Shown here in pieces: positions 21,960-32,530 of a DNA stretch of 64,000 nucleotides. Numbering within the stretch: the stretch's first letter is position 1; each line of letters starts with the position of its first letter. Both the position numbers and the translations under genes were made by a program. The stretch is from Cryptomeria japonica (Eukaryota > Streptophyta > Pinopsida > Cupressales > Cupressaceae), in assembly GCF_030272615.1 (NCBI RefSeq), contig NC_081407.1:141736897-141800896 (forward strand). Direction: 5' to 3'. Under the pieces are notes generated by a model. The model was not told the DNA's origin, searched no databases, and saw nothing but the letters and a program-made list of their open reading frames with translations.

Positions 21960-22870
21960 GAAAAGGGGATATGGATAGAGATAGGATATGGATAGCACTG
22001 GATTATGGAAGCAATGCATAGATAGGATAGATGGTATGGATAAGAGGATATGGATGAGGTGAAACAAGATCGTAGATAGCACTAGATGATAGAAGAAATT
22101 AATATATATGATAGATGGTATGGATTAGAGGATATGCATGAGGTGAAACAAGATCATAGATAGCACTGGATGATAGAAGAAATTAATAGATAGGATAGAT
22201 GGTATGGATAAAGTGAAGCAAGATTGTAGAAAGCACTGTATGATAGAAGAAATGAATAGATATGATAAGGGATATGTATAAAGTGAAGCAAGATTGTAGA
22301 AAGCACTGGATGATAGAAGAAATGAATAGATAGGATAGATGGTATGGATAAAGTGAAGAAAGATTGTAGAAAACACTGGATGATAGAAGAAATGAATAGA
22401 TAGGATAGATGGTATGGATAAAGTGAAGAAAGATTGTAGAAATCACTAGATGATAGAATAAATGAATAGATAGGATAAGGGGTATGGATTAGAGGATATG
22501 GATAAGGTGAAGAAAGATCGTAGATATAACTGGATGATAGAAGCAATGAATAGATAGGATAAGGGATATGGATGAGGTGAAGAAAGATCATAGATAGAAC
22601 TCGATGATAGAAGCAATGAATAGATAGGATAAGGGATATGGATTAGAGGATATGGATGAGGTGAAGAAAGATCGTAGATAGCACTGGAGGATAGAAGAAA
22701 ATGAATAGATAGGATAATGGATATGGATTAGAGGATATGGATAAGGTGAAGCAAGATTATAGATAGCACTAGATGATAGAAGAAATGAATAGATATGATA
22801 GATGGTATGCTTAAGAGGATATGGATTAGAGGATATGGATGAGGTGAAGAAAGATTATAGATAATGATGA
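21960..22870. repeat. Minisatellite, 70-bp unit, about 12 copies (in C)
   Basis: The unit contains AAGTGAAGAAAGATTGTAGA, then ACACTGGATGATAGAAGAAA and TGAATAGATAGGATAGATGG. The start AAGTGAAG recurs at exactly 70-bp steps (22,211; 22,281; 22,351; 22,421). Longer variants of about 85 bp carry an inserted TTAGAGGATATGGAT. Serine/tyrosine-rich minus-strand frames here are translations of the repeat, not proteins. Confidence 0.95.
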
Positions 22871-24840
22871 AGTTAGATAGGGTAATGGATATTGGAGGAA
22901 GGATAATGGGAGATATGGTAGGAATAATAGAGTGGATGAACTTTGCCCCCAAGCATAGAGGTTTCCGTTTGCAAAGAGGTGATATGTAAGATTGTCACAT
23001 CATTTAGCACCATCTGAATAAGTGTTCTTGAACTTTTCAAAAATAGAGACACAACCCACACTTGGAACCTCCGAAAAATTCAACTAAACATTTCTAGCAA
23101 CTGGGAAGTAGACTCAAAAGGGAAGAAGAATCCCAAACTGGATCAAGGTACTTAGTCTTTGATTACCCATGTGTGTGCAAGTGGGTTCATTTTGGCTCAT
23201 ATGATCATTGTAATCTTCAGAATCCAACATGGCTAGCTACATGTGTTATCTTGAATTCAAAAGCATCTTGGATAGAGCCTCACTGCCAGCGAGCGTCCAT
23301 AGCCCCGGTGAGGTTATCATTGTAATCTCACAAATATTGCTCCATTGCTAGCCAAGCGTCCATAGCCCCGATGGAGTTACTTGCATGTTCCCATAGCCAA
23401 TCATTTTGATATTGCATTTCATTGCATTTTTCTTTTCTTGATATTCATTTTCTTGCTCATGCTTTTGAGATTTCTTTTTGCTCTTTATTTTTCTTGCATT
23501 GGCTTGTAAGTGATGAAACTTACATGGGTATGATAATTACAGTGGCGCTGAAGCAATATTTTTAGATTTTTCACTAGCCATGTCTTCAATTTAAGAGATC
23601 ACAGTGATTTTAGAGCAATCAATTAAGTGTATGAGATATAGTAATCAAAAGATGTCGGTTCCAAGATACGATAAGTGGTTCTTTTCTGGATTGAGTGTGT
23701 ATCCCAACCAAAGAAAATGTCAAAGAGGAACAACCTCAGATTTAGAAGCATTTCATGAATAGATATCTAGGAAAAGGATTGAACATGAGTGTTGGCTCCT
23801 TTTTATGCTGAATAACAAAATCAACAACCAGTATAATCTACAACCAAAATTTGAAAGGTAGCCAACCTCAACTATGATTTCAAAAGACTAACTGGACCAA
23901 CTTAACAAGGATATTTAATCCTTCTTCTCTTTAGGCTCTGGAAGGCCTAGGTGGGTATACCTTTGATGCTTAAAATTAAACCCATTACACACCTATGACA
24001 ACATCAATAAAAGCATATAGATCTCACCAAGGCTCAACAACAAGTAGGTTACTGCAGATGGGCTAGATCTACACATACAAATCAACTATGTTTGAGCATG
24101 AGATAGATGAAACATTTCAGACAGAACATAAAATAAAGATATTCTAATTGGATTTTAAATTGTTTGAGAATCCCCTTAACTGCAAGATCAGTGCCTTATC
24201 CAAGGGCAACAGAGTCACACATCAAACTACAGATGAAAACTTATACTGCAAATCCATCTCCATCCTTAAGTATTCCTGTATTTAATGCTTTACATAAATG
24301 CATTACTCAGCTCATTCACAGAAAATATCAAATCCAAAACATGAACCCCATTTCATTAATATTTGCTCACAGAGTTTAAAATCTTCCTTGAAGGATTACC
24401 TCCAAGCAAACATTACACTCACAGACATAGCTGCTCATGACAAACTTGATCCTCCTCAAGGATCTGATTTGGATAAAATGAAAGTACACTTCATAGACAA
24501 ATTTTGTGTGAATTTATTGATGCCTTACATACATAAAAACTTGCAATTAGAAACACCTATAGCATGAATCATACTCTATTCTCTAGAAAAGGGCATTGCC
24601 CTGTACAATCTTGAAGAAAATAGAGAAATGGAAACCATGAAAATTTGGAGTATTTCTCCAAATTTTTGGAACCCTTACAAATGAGAAGAATAGAGGATAA
24701 AAAAGAGTAGGGAAAAGATTAGGTCTGCATCAGAAACTGCCAAGTGCCTTCTTTCCCCAACTAAAAAATATTCCTTCTCCCTTCCCATCAAAACTGCTCT
24801 CAAAATATCTCATATTTGTTGAAACAAACCACATGAATGA
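22871..24840. other. Element C interior, no gene recognised
   Basis: AT-rich DNA. It contains two copies of an AAGCGTCCATAGCCCCGATG-like phrase (about 23,291 and 23,354) about 63 bp apart. A plus frame of 89 codons (24,298-24,567) ends in an acidic region but has no relative that I recognise. Confidence 0.5.
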
Positions 24841-25480
24841 TTTACATTTAACTTTATTTTTTTGCCATTTTGCAACCTGCGTCCTACCACATGGCAACCT
24901 GCAATTCACTCATGCTCCACTAGTCCGCCACTTGGACCTGCCACCTCAACTCCATCTCACCGGGGTGCGAACCACCATCTAGATCACCACTGGACTGCCT
25001 GCTCATCACCACCTCAGCACCATCTCACCGAGACTCGTCATCTCACCTGCCACCCGGACCTACCAGCTCATCTTTTGTTGTTTCGTGAAGGGTAACCTTC
25101 GTGCATCTTCGCTTTGCGAAACAATGCGCATCATCGATCACCATCAAACTTGCTCGATCTTTAACTTTTCGTTATTTCGCGGAGGGTAACTGGCATGCAT
25201 CTTCGCTTCGCGAAACAACGTGCATCGTCGATCTACAATAAACCTGCTCACTTGTTAAGTCATCCTTCCATTACAAAACTCCCTCACGTCGAGGGTCCAC
25301 CTGGTCACCAACTAGCCTTTTTGCGTCCTTCCACTACAAAACTCGCTCACCTCGGGGGTCCACCTAGTCACCAGCTAGCCTTTTTGCCTCGGGAGAAGCG
25401 TGCATGCGCATGGGGTCCACTGGGTGCCCAGCCAACACCTTGCGTTAAAAGCCTCAAGCCTTTGACACCATGATTGTGCG
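24841..25480. repeat. GC-richer block with duplicated TTCGCTTCGCGAA units (in C)
   Basis: Unlike its surroundings, this block is C-rich. A unit of about 95 bp with GGGTAACYKKCRTGCATCTT and then TTCGCTTYGCGAAACA occurs at about 25,089 and 25,184. A 64-bp unit (CACCTCGGGGGTCCACCTAG and CAGCTAGCCTTTTTGC) occurs at about 25,283 and 25,346. The reading frames over it (24,862-25,095; 25,195-25,473) have repeat-derived, low-quality protein sequence. Confidence 0.7.
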
Positions 25481-25559
25481 TGCCTTTATTTTTAAATACC
25501 AAAATTCTTCAACACCCAGCGAATGTGGGATAATGGCATTTAGCCTAGCACTGTGCATT

Positions 25560-26760
25560 TTTTGAATTTCACATGCAAGGAGGAGCTGCTCTCTTCTTTG
25601 GTGCCTTTCCTGGGGGTTTCAATGTTGCCCTTTTACCTGTCACATGGGAGGGTTTAGGCTTAATGCCTGCCGATTTGCATTGATTAAAGGTTTTATCCAT
25701 GGCAGCTCTTTGCATTGCTTTAAAGTTTCTTGGCCATTTCAACCACGCATAGGGAGATTTACACCTTCCAATGCATTATGCTTGAGGTTTAAAATGCCAC
25801 ACTTTACACTTGCTAATGCTTTTGTTTGGGGGTGTAGAATGGTTTTCTACGCCTTCATTTTCATTTGCAGAAAGCTTCTAAATATTTTCCAGCCATCACG
25901 TGGCAAGAAGGATACTGTTGGCTGGGTTGTATGCCTTCCAATTGCATTTGCTTTAAAGTTTCTAACGCCTTTTACTAGCCATCACGTGGCAGGAAGGAGG
26001 ACGATGCATTGCTATTTTCACCTTGGCAAATGCCATTGTTGTTCGGGGTTTCTTGGCATTTACACCTGCACATTGCATTTGCTTGAAACAGTTTCTAAAT
26101 GCCCCTCCAAACACCACACAGAGGGGGACCTAGGCTTTGCATTACACCATGACAAATTTACTTGCTTGAAGTTTTTCCCAAACTTCACTCCACGCAGCCC
26201 CAATTCAAAGTCCACATAGGGAGGAGGCTGCCAAGTTGTGGAGTTTGGGCATACACCTGCCAGCTGCTGTTGCTAAATATTTTTAAATTCTTTTCAACAA
26301 TACCATGCAGGACTTGGATTTTGCATTGGCCTGAAAGTTCACAAAGCCTTTTCAACATATGCCATGCAGGAGGAGGTTGAGGATGATGGCTGGGCTTCAT
26401 GCCTACCAAATGCATTTGTTTGGAGCCTCTTATGCCTTCCTCACTACCACGACAGGAAGATTTGGCATTTCATTGGCCAATTTCAGTCTACAGAAAGGTT
26501 TTAAATGCCTTCTTTTCAGTGCAGGGAGGATGTTGGCAGAGTTGTGGAATTTGGCTTACACCTGCCAAGGCATTTTGCTAGAGCTTTAAACTGATTTATT
26601 ACCTTGGTCAACCACCATGCTGTCAATTGCAAATTTGCCTACAATTTCTGCTACCATTTCCACATGTCACGTGGTAGGAAGGAGGAAGATTTGGCTTTAA
26701 ACCTGCCAATATGCATTGTTAATGGTTTATGTTCCATGTTCTCTTATCTAGTGTACTTCA
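25560..26760. repeat. Degenerate ~100-bp satellite-like array with CACGTGGCAGGAAGG core (in C)
   Basis: About ten diverged units, each with a CACGTGGCAGGAAGGAGG-like phrase followed by TTTGGC and then ACACCTGCCAATGCATTTG. Clear examples lie near 25,898, 25,982, 26,214, 26,360, 26,517 and 26,660. Several keep the palindrome CACGTG. The open frames at 25,644-26,219 and 26,604-27,053 run through this array, so they are treated as chance or decayed and are not called as genes. Confidence 0.75.
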
Positions 26761-28545
26761 ATAGAACCTCTAAAGAAGATCAAATATCTGAGGAACATAT
26801 ATATCAGCTCTTAAAGGAATCACCCCCCAGCATGACTTGCAAGTCAAATGAACAGTCTCCCACACACAATGAATACCTTCTCCAACAGAACCTTGAAGAG
26901 GAACACACTGTGGATATTGAGCTCCCATTTTCAAGGGCAATTTTTTCATCTTTTCCCAACAATTGTCCATCAATAAGCACCTCAGAAAACTTAGATTTTG
27001 AAGTTTTACAATCCCCAAGTCCACATTTCTATATATTCTACAAGAATTTATAGTAGCATTACTATGCAATCCCATATCTGATGAGTCAAAAGTAACATCA
27101 TCTTCTTTAGCCTCCATATCTTTATGCATCATGATGTCATGTACTAAGATCATTTTTGCCATAAAACCAACACTGCAAGGGCATGAGCCCAGTCGGGCCC
27201 CAAAGTGGGTCCGACTAAAAAAAATTCATTTTCATGCAACTGACCTTTGAAAACACCTCAGGAACCTTTAACATGCCTCTATAATCAATTGGCACCATTT
27301 TCTGATCATTAAACCAATTTTTGCAACTTTCAGGCGCTTGCGCCACATTTTTCGTATTTAATCCCAAAGACGTAATTTTCAAACTAGTCAAAACACCTTT
27401 CTGGACTTCGTAAACTGATAGGCATGTACTCTGATATACAAACATTAACTCTACCAACCCATTTCTCAAGATGAATCCCGAGTGAAGAAATATTAACGGT
27501 CAAAGATGACCAAATGCCTTTGTCAACACTGTGAACCTAATAAAATCAATGCGTAGGGGCCTCAAAATGCCTTTCTTAAAAATATCAAACGATCTCTGTA
27601 GGCCCCCAAATATGAGGCATAGATACCTTGAAGTACAAAGAAGACCTTAGAATGCTCATTTTGACTAGAAGGATGACTGGGTGCAAATGGTGAGCTCATT
27701 AAAATGGCAACTTTAATTGATGTAGCAATGAAAATGTAGAAAACTGAATGAAGTGGCTCAAGAAATCATCTTGGAAAACTGATCAAGCGGATTCATAAAG
27801 ACCTGAAACTTGGCATGGAGGCAAACTTATATGCATACAATTCAATGCAATTTGAATTTTAACATGACGATCTACTGGGAAAAAGCTATAGGTGCTCAAA
27901 GTAGGCTACTTAATAAAAGTTGCATTTGCACCTAACATGCACTTTCGACTCACCCCTTGAAAAGGGTACTTGATAAATTGATCCAAACTGAATTCTGAGA
28001 GTTGCAAAACACTTCATAGGCCAAATGAAAGGTGTGCAAAAATCTTCAAAGCTTTACCTCTTGATGATTAACTGGCTTCATTTTACCCTCTCTCTAACTA
28101 GGCCACTCCAGATGAGATTAGGTGGTCTTTCTGAGAATGAAATAGCAAAATTTCATAGTGGGCCTCAAAAATTGACTCATATTTATGAGTTCCAACAATG
28201 AGACTCGAGCATGGGCAAGTATGTGACAAAATGACACAAATGCCTATTTCATAGATGAAAGATTTATGCAAAGGATTGAATGATAGGGATTGCAGGATAG
28301 AAAAGAGGTGTTGGATAATAGATAGAATGTTTGAAGATTTGTGCGAGGATATATGGAAATATATTCAAGATGAGTGCTAGTACACAACTCGAGAAGTGAT
28401 GAAGAGATAGAGAAAAATTGAATTTTGGGACATAAGGACCCAAAATAGATAGAGGAAATGATGGAAGAATAGTTTTGGAAATATGCTTAGATAGATGGTT
28501 GAAATAAGTTCAAAGACATGTTCCTTTGTTGATCTTACTTATGGA
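26761..28545. other. Element C interior, no gene recognised
   Basis: No domain is visible on either strand. Opposite-strand frames of 80-150 codons overlap here (26,770-27,162 minus; 27,215-27,469 minus) without motifs. A GC-rich phrase GAGCCCAGTCGGGCCCCAAA stands out at about 27,185. Confidence 0.4.
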
Positions 28546-29001
28546 TCATTTGAGGTGATGGATTAGTGATTGATGGATGTAAGGACCCAAGATGGATGGA
28601 AGGGATGGAGAGTTTGACTTTGGAATGAAAGGACCTAAGATAGATTTGGAGGATGAAGAGTTTGACTTTGGAATGAAAGGACCTAAAATGGATTTGGAGG
28701 ATGAAAAGTTTGACTTTGGAATGAAAGGACCTAAAATGGATTCAGAGGATGAAAGGATTCCTCGATCTTGATCTTGACTTGGAGTAGGATGATTTGTGCT
28801 TTTTTCTTGATTTTCAATTAGATTAGTGGAGGAGATAGAAGAGATATCATGCTCTTGCTTAGGAGATGGATGTTGAATGGGACTCTGCTCTTGAGATTGA
28901 AGGAGATCATTGTGGTTGGAATGCCAAAAGATTAGGGGATCATCATAAGATTCTTGACAAGCGGGATCTTGATCGAAGATGGGATCAGATTGGGAAGTCA
29001 T
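28546..29001 (-). CDS. Short ORF with four 16-residue repeats (in C)
   Basis: A 151-codon minus-strand frame with an intact start (MTSQSDPIFD). The first half is Ser/Gln/Pro/His rich and disordered. The second half has four near-identical 16-residue repeats around SKSILGPFIPKSNSSS, encoded by a 48-bp DNA repeat between about 28,610 and 28,755. The family is unknown. Its nearest upstream neighbour is the basic leader ORF at 29,031-29,252. As the tandem repeat stays in frame it may have been translated, but the length is also compatible with a chance frame over a minisatellite. Confidence 0.4.
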   Translation of the reverse strand: MTSQSDPIFDQDPACQESYDDPLIFWHSNHNDLLQSQEQSPIQHPSPKQEHDISSISSTNLIENQEKSTNHPTPSQDQDRGILSSSESILGPFIPKSNFSSSKSILGPFIPKSNSSSSKSILGPFIPKSNSPSLPSILGPYIHQSLIHHLK

Positions 29002-29030
29002 GATATTGTGATCTTGATTTATGTTAGGAC

Positions 29031-29252
29031 TTATTTCCTTTGACTGGGTTTCATTTTTCTCGGTTTGATGATGAATGGCATATGAATGATCAAATTTGAT
29101 GTTTTTGATAGGTTGATGTAGAGAAATTTACTCCTTTTGATAAGGGCCCTAGGACTAGGTTGTCTCTTCTTCAACTTAGTTTTGTGATGAAGACTTATTC
29201 TTCTCAAAATATGAGGATTGGTCATACACGTATGATCAATGGTTTCCTTCAA
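29031..29252 (-). CDS. Small basic leader ORF shared with T1 (in C)
   Basis: A 73-codon frame, strongly Lys/Arg rich, with no known domain. Its middle (KLKKRQPSPRALIKRSKFLY) matches a stretch in the T1 fragment at 17,804-18,032. Conservation of this peptide between two elements is the only evidence that it is real. It may be a remnant of a Gag leader in Tat-type elements. It lies 3.3 kb downstream of C's 5' LTR. Confidence 0.4.
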   Translation of the reverse strand: MKETIDHTCMTNPHILRRISLHHKTKLKKRQPSPRALIKRSKFLYINLSKTSNLIIHMPFIIKPRKMKPSQRK

Positions 29253-29679
29253 TGTTTGGATTGAGATACTTCATTTGAAAAAATCAAGCTTACTTTATCA
29301 AGTAGAGGTTTAGATTCGCCCCCACGACAAAGTGTGTCAAATGATATGGATAAAGTCTCCCGATATGGGAACTTGATATGACAACATAAGGTTTAAAATC
29401 GCTATGTTGTTTGTTTGATAGAATCCATTTAGATGGCAGACCTTTTGATCAAGGTGATGATAATACTTGATTTTGATAGGATAAAGTCTTATCCCTAGAT
29501 AGTTTTAGATTTGACAACTTTTGTTCTAAGACTGACTTGTTTGATTTGGAAATGATTTCTCTGGTGTTTCTGATTTGATTTCTTATGACCGTGTTCGATA
29601 TTGGACCTGAAAGGATACTCAAGAAGTTTGATAAAATTTTCCAGAAAGGCTTGTTTTTCTCTCTCGTTTTATGAGTTTT

Positions 29680-30025
29680 GACCATGCGCTAAGCCAGAGA
29701 CTAGATGTGCTACAAGAAGACCCGGATGTGCTAAGTTGCCTCTCCTATGCGCTGACTCAGATTGTTTGAAAATGACTACTCTAGATGGGTTATGCACTAA
29801 TATGTCCTAATTATGCACTTTTGTTTGGACTGAAAGCACTATGATATGTCTCAAATGCGCTACACTGATGTCTAAATGTGTTAGACCGATGCTGGAAAGC
29901 ACTACTAGATATTTCACCAGTATGATACTAGTTATGTGCTAGGTTGAGTGATGAAAGCGCTAGGTTTTGGTGTGAATGCACTACTGAATGTTTGGGATGC
30001 GCTAGGTTGTTGCTCCTATACGCTA
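29680..30025. repeat. Dispersed ATGCGCTA motif cluster 1 (in C leader)
   Basis: Over about 340 bp the octamer ATGCGCTA and one-base variants (ATGTGCTA, ATGCACTA, AAGCGCTA, TACGCTAA) recur a dozen or more times at irregular 15-40 bp steps. The DNA between copies is not repeated. Confidence 0.8.
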
Positions 30026-31860
30026 ACTGTCTCGATTTCTTTGTCTGATACTTTTGTTGTGATGTTGAAAAATAACACTTGACTTGATGGATACTTCATT
30101 TTGGATACTCAAGCTCACTAAGTCAAATAGAGGGTTTGTTTGATAGGCCCCTATGACAAAGCACATCAAATGATATAGATGAAGTCTCCCGATATGGAAA
30201 CTTGATTTGACTAACTTGAATACCTAACTAGGTATTGTTGTTATTGAGATAGTTGGATGATAAACTCTTGATCACTTGGTTTGATATTCCCTTAATCTTG
30301 TTGGATGAAAGTCTTTCCTAAAGATAGTTGAAATTTTGATAATCACCTTAGAGAAATGTTTTGTTGCATTTGGAAATCTTCTCCACTTTATGGTTTTTCC
30401 TTGTTTGAACTGATTTTTGAGTTTGATTGTTGGATACTTTGCAAGATATTTTAACATTTGTGACAAGAATACATAGCACACATGAAGATAATGGTCATCC
30501 TAATGCTAAAAATTGAGTGTATTTTCTTTTAAGGATGTGTTCAAATCCCCAATGTTATCACTGGTTTGATTTACAACAAAAGACACATCAGATAGACTCT
30601 TTATTCAAAGGTCATTGACAATATCATAACACACTAGTTTCGATACTCTGTCAGCTCAAATAGCCGTGTCACCCCCTAGGGGGTGCCTATTTTTTTGTTT
30701 TTTGCCAGAAATTAACTCAAAGTGAATTGCTTCACAATTGAGTAGTTATCTTGGGAGATATATTGTGAGTAATCTTGGGGGTGGATTCTTCCCCACCCTT
30801 GCACTATGATATTGCTAATGTTTGGCAACTGATTCAACTCAAAATTTCTAATGCTAAGGTTCATAATCAGGCTTCATGTTCAGCCGTCGGTGATAAACTC
30901 CCTCGAGAGGCTTCCCAACCTTTAGAATAAAGGCTATACGTATCGTAAAGATACTGGGGGAAGGCTAATCGCTGAGAAAAACCATTGAAGGGGACTTTCA
31001 TCACCCTCCACTTTTGATTATAGTGGGTTGGAATACTTGGCGATAAAGTTGTTTCCCGCTTATGTCGTTCCCCTCTCACCGTCCGTAATGGCTTTAAGAG
31101 TTTTTATCCCCTTGGGAGGGCAGATCTGCTAAAGGATGTAAATGCTTGAAATAAAGAAATCTTTAAGAGTGGTTTGGCTTTTTGGTCACGTAGTTAAGGG
31201 GAGAGCATATACCTTCCACTTTCGAGACAAGGCAAACAATCTTCTTTTTAACTTTTAAAGCAATGATTTGTTAACTTCTACTTGGAGATGTTGGTCCAAC
31301 AAGCATGGTGTTCCTTTTAACCTTTCATAGAAAAGTGTGTACTTCTAAATAAATAAGCTCGGTCAATAAAGTAAATCGTGATTTGGTCAGCAAAATGAAA
31401 ATCATGATTTGGTCAACAAAATTAAAGTCGATAGGGGAAAGTTTTCCCTCTTTGCTTTGCATAAAATGAAGATGAGATTCTTTTTCCTTTGCAAAAATAA
31501 AATGGATCATTTTAGACACCAAAGTAAGGTGAGGTTCATTTTAAGCATTGCAGAAAGTAAATTTGCTTTTTCTTTTTAGAGCCCCAAAATGAAGTGTTTT
31601 TCCTCTAATCTTGCAAGAAAGAAAATATGAAGTTGTTGTTCTTTTTACCTTGCAATAAAGAAAGATGAATTTTCTTTTAAGCACCAAAAAGAAGTTTGAG
31701 GTTCATTTTATGCACTCCAAAATAAAATGTGAGGTTTATTTTAACTTGTACAAGAAGGAAGAGTGGATTCTTTTTAACCAACTTTTGTTGAAAGAAAGTA
31801 AAAAAAGAAACTTAAAGCCTCTAAACTAACTCCTTCCCCTACACAAAAAAGATTAGAACC
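30026..31860. other. Element C leader region
   Basis: No gene was seen. It holds a G/C-rich phrase CACCCCCTAGGGGGTG (palindrome, about 30,670). At about 31,330-31,760 there is a loose series of units based on TGAGGTTCATTTTAAGCAYT and TGCAAGAAAGAAAAT, about 50 bp apart. Confidence 0.5.
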
Positions 31861-32039
31861 TGCACACAGTCAGTGATCAAATGTTAGTGTGGGCTTACAC
31901 AAACCTAAATTCTAATCTTGGTTATAAATTTTATAATCCTGATCCTGAAATGCCCTGAAATTTGACTGTCTGAAATTCGGAGGATCTTCCAAAAACTAGA
32001 ATTTGCGTTATAACTCCTAGAGGTCCGAAACCCCTCTCA

Positions 32040-32150
32040 AACATCCTAACAATATATATAGAATATAACATTTAAATATAAGAAAGAGAAAAGAGAAGAG
32101 GAAATGTCACTTATACTTAAATGTTATATTCCATATATATTATGCCTCCC
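32040..32150. repeat. Hairpin with purine-rich loop (in C leader)
   Basis: Arms of about 32 bp are complementary with only two mismatches: AATATATATAGAATATAACA (left) and its partner ending CCATATATATT (right). They surround a loop of GA-rich sequence (AAAGAGAAAAGAGAAGAGG). The preceding 95 bp resembles the right arm of the large inverted repeat at 54.85-54.96 kb. Confidence 0.8.
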
Positions 32151-32189
32151 ACAAGCCTAATTTTTTACTCTACTACAAACTTTTGCCTC

Positions 32190-32445
32190 TAGCAACTCTA
32201 TGCGCTAAAGTTCGGCCTGAGTGCGCTAGAGAAAGGAATGGATGTGTTGGCAAATAGACTGGATGCGCTAAGTTTTTGTTTTGATGCGCTAAAATAGTTC
32301 TCCTATGTGTTTGACAAGTAGAAAAGAGTATGCGCTAAAAAGAAGATCAGATGCGTTGAAAGATGGTTTCTATGCGCTAATATGTGTCATGGATGCAATA
32401 AAGTTTAGCACATATGCGCTATAGAAAGTTCTGGATGCGCTATTC
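32190..32445. repeat. Dispersed ATGCGCTA motif cluster 2 (in C leader)
   Basis: Second cluster of the same octamer, with about ten copies or near copies (TATGCGCTAA, GTGCGCTAGA, ATGCGTTGA, ATGCGCTAT). It lies just downstream of the PBS on the minus strand. Confidence 0.8.
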
Positions 32446-32506
32446 TGGTATTTTGGCGTGATTGTTGTCTTCTACCTGAATGAAAAATGATGTTATTTTG
32501 GGGGAC

Positions 32507-32526
32507 AAGCCCCACGGTGGGCACCA
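32507..32526 (-). other. Element C primer-binding site (tRNA-Lys type)
   Basis: The minus strand reads TGGTGCCCACCGTGGGGCTT, four bases inside the 5' LTR. It matches the 3' end of plant tRNA-Lys(CUU) at all but two positions by recalled sequence. It fixes the strand and identity of the element. Confidence 0.8.
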
Positions 32527-32530
32527 GAAA

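Noticed and set aside
22125-22591. Overlapping minus-strand frames with repeated SILSIHFFYHPVL-like phrases
   Set aside because: Exact readings of the 70-bp minisatellite in three frames; 70 is not a multiple of three, so frames are not maintained as a protein repeat.
25644-26219. 191-codon plus-strand frame, Cys/His/Phe rich
   Set aside because: Runs through a degenerate 100-bp repeat array; Cys and His spacing is irregular and no zinc-finger pattern holds.
32507-32526. tRNA-like sequence considered as a tRNA-Lys gene remnant
   Set aside because: Only the 3' 18-20 nt match, adjacent to an LTR end at the correct distance; this is a primer-binding site.
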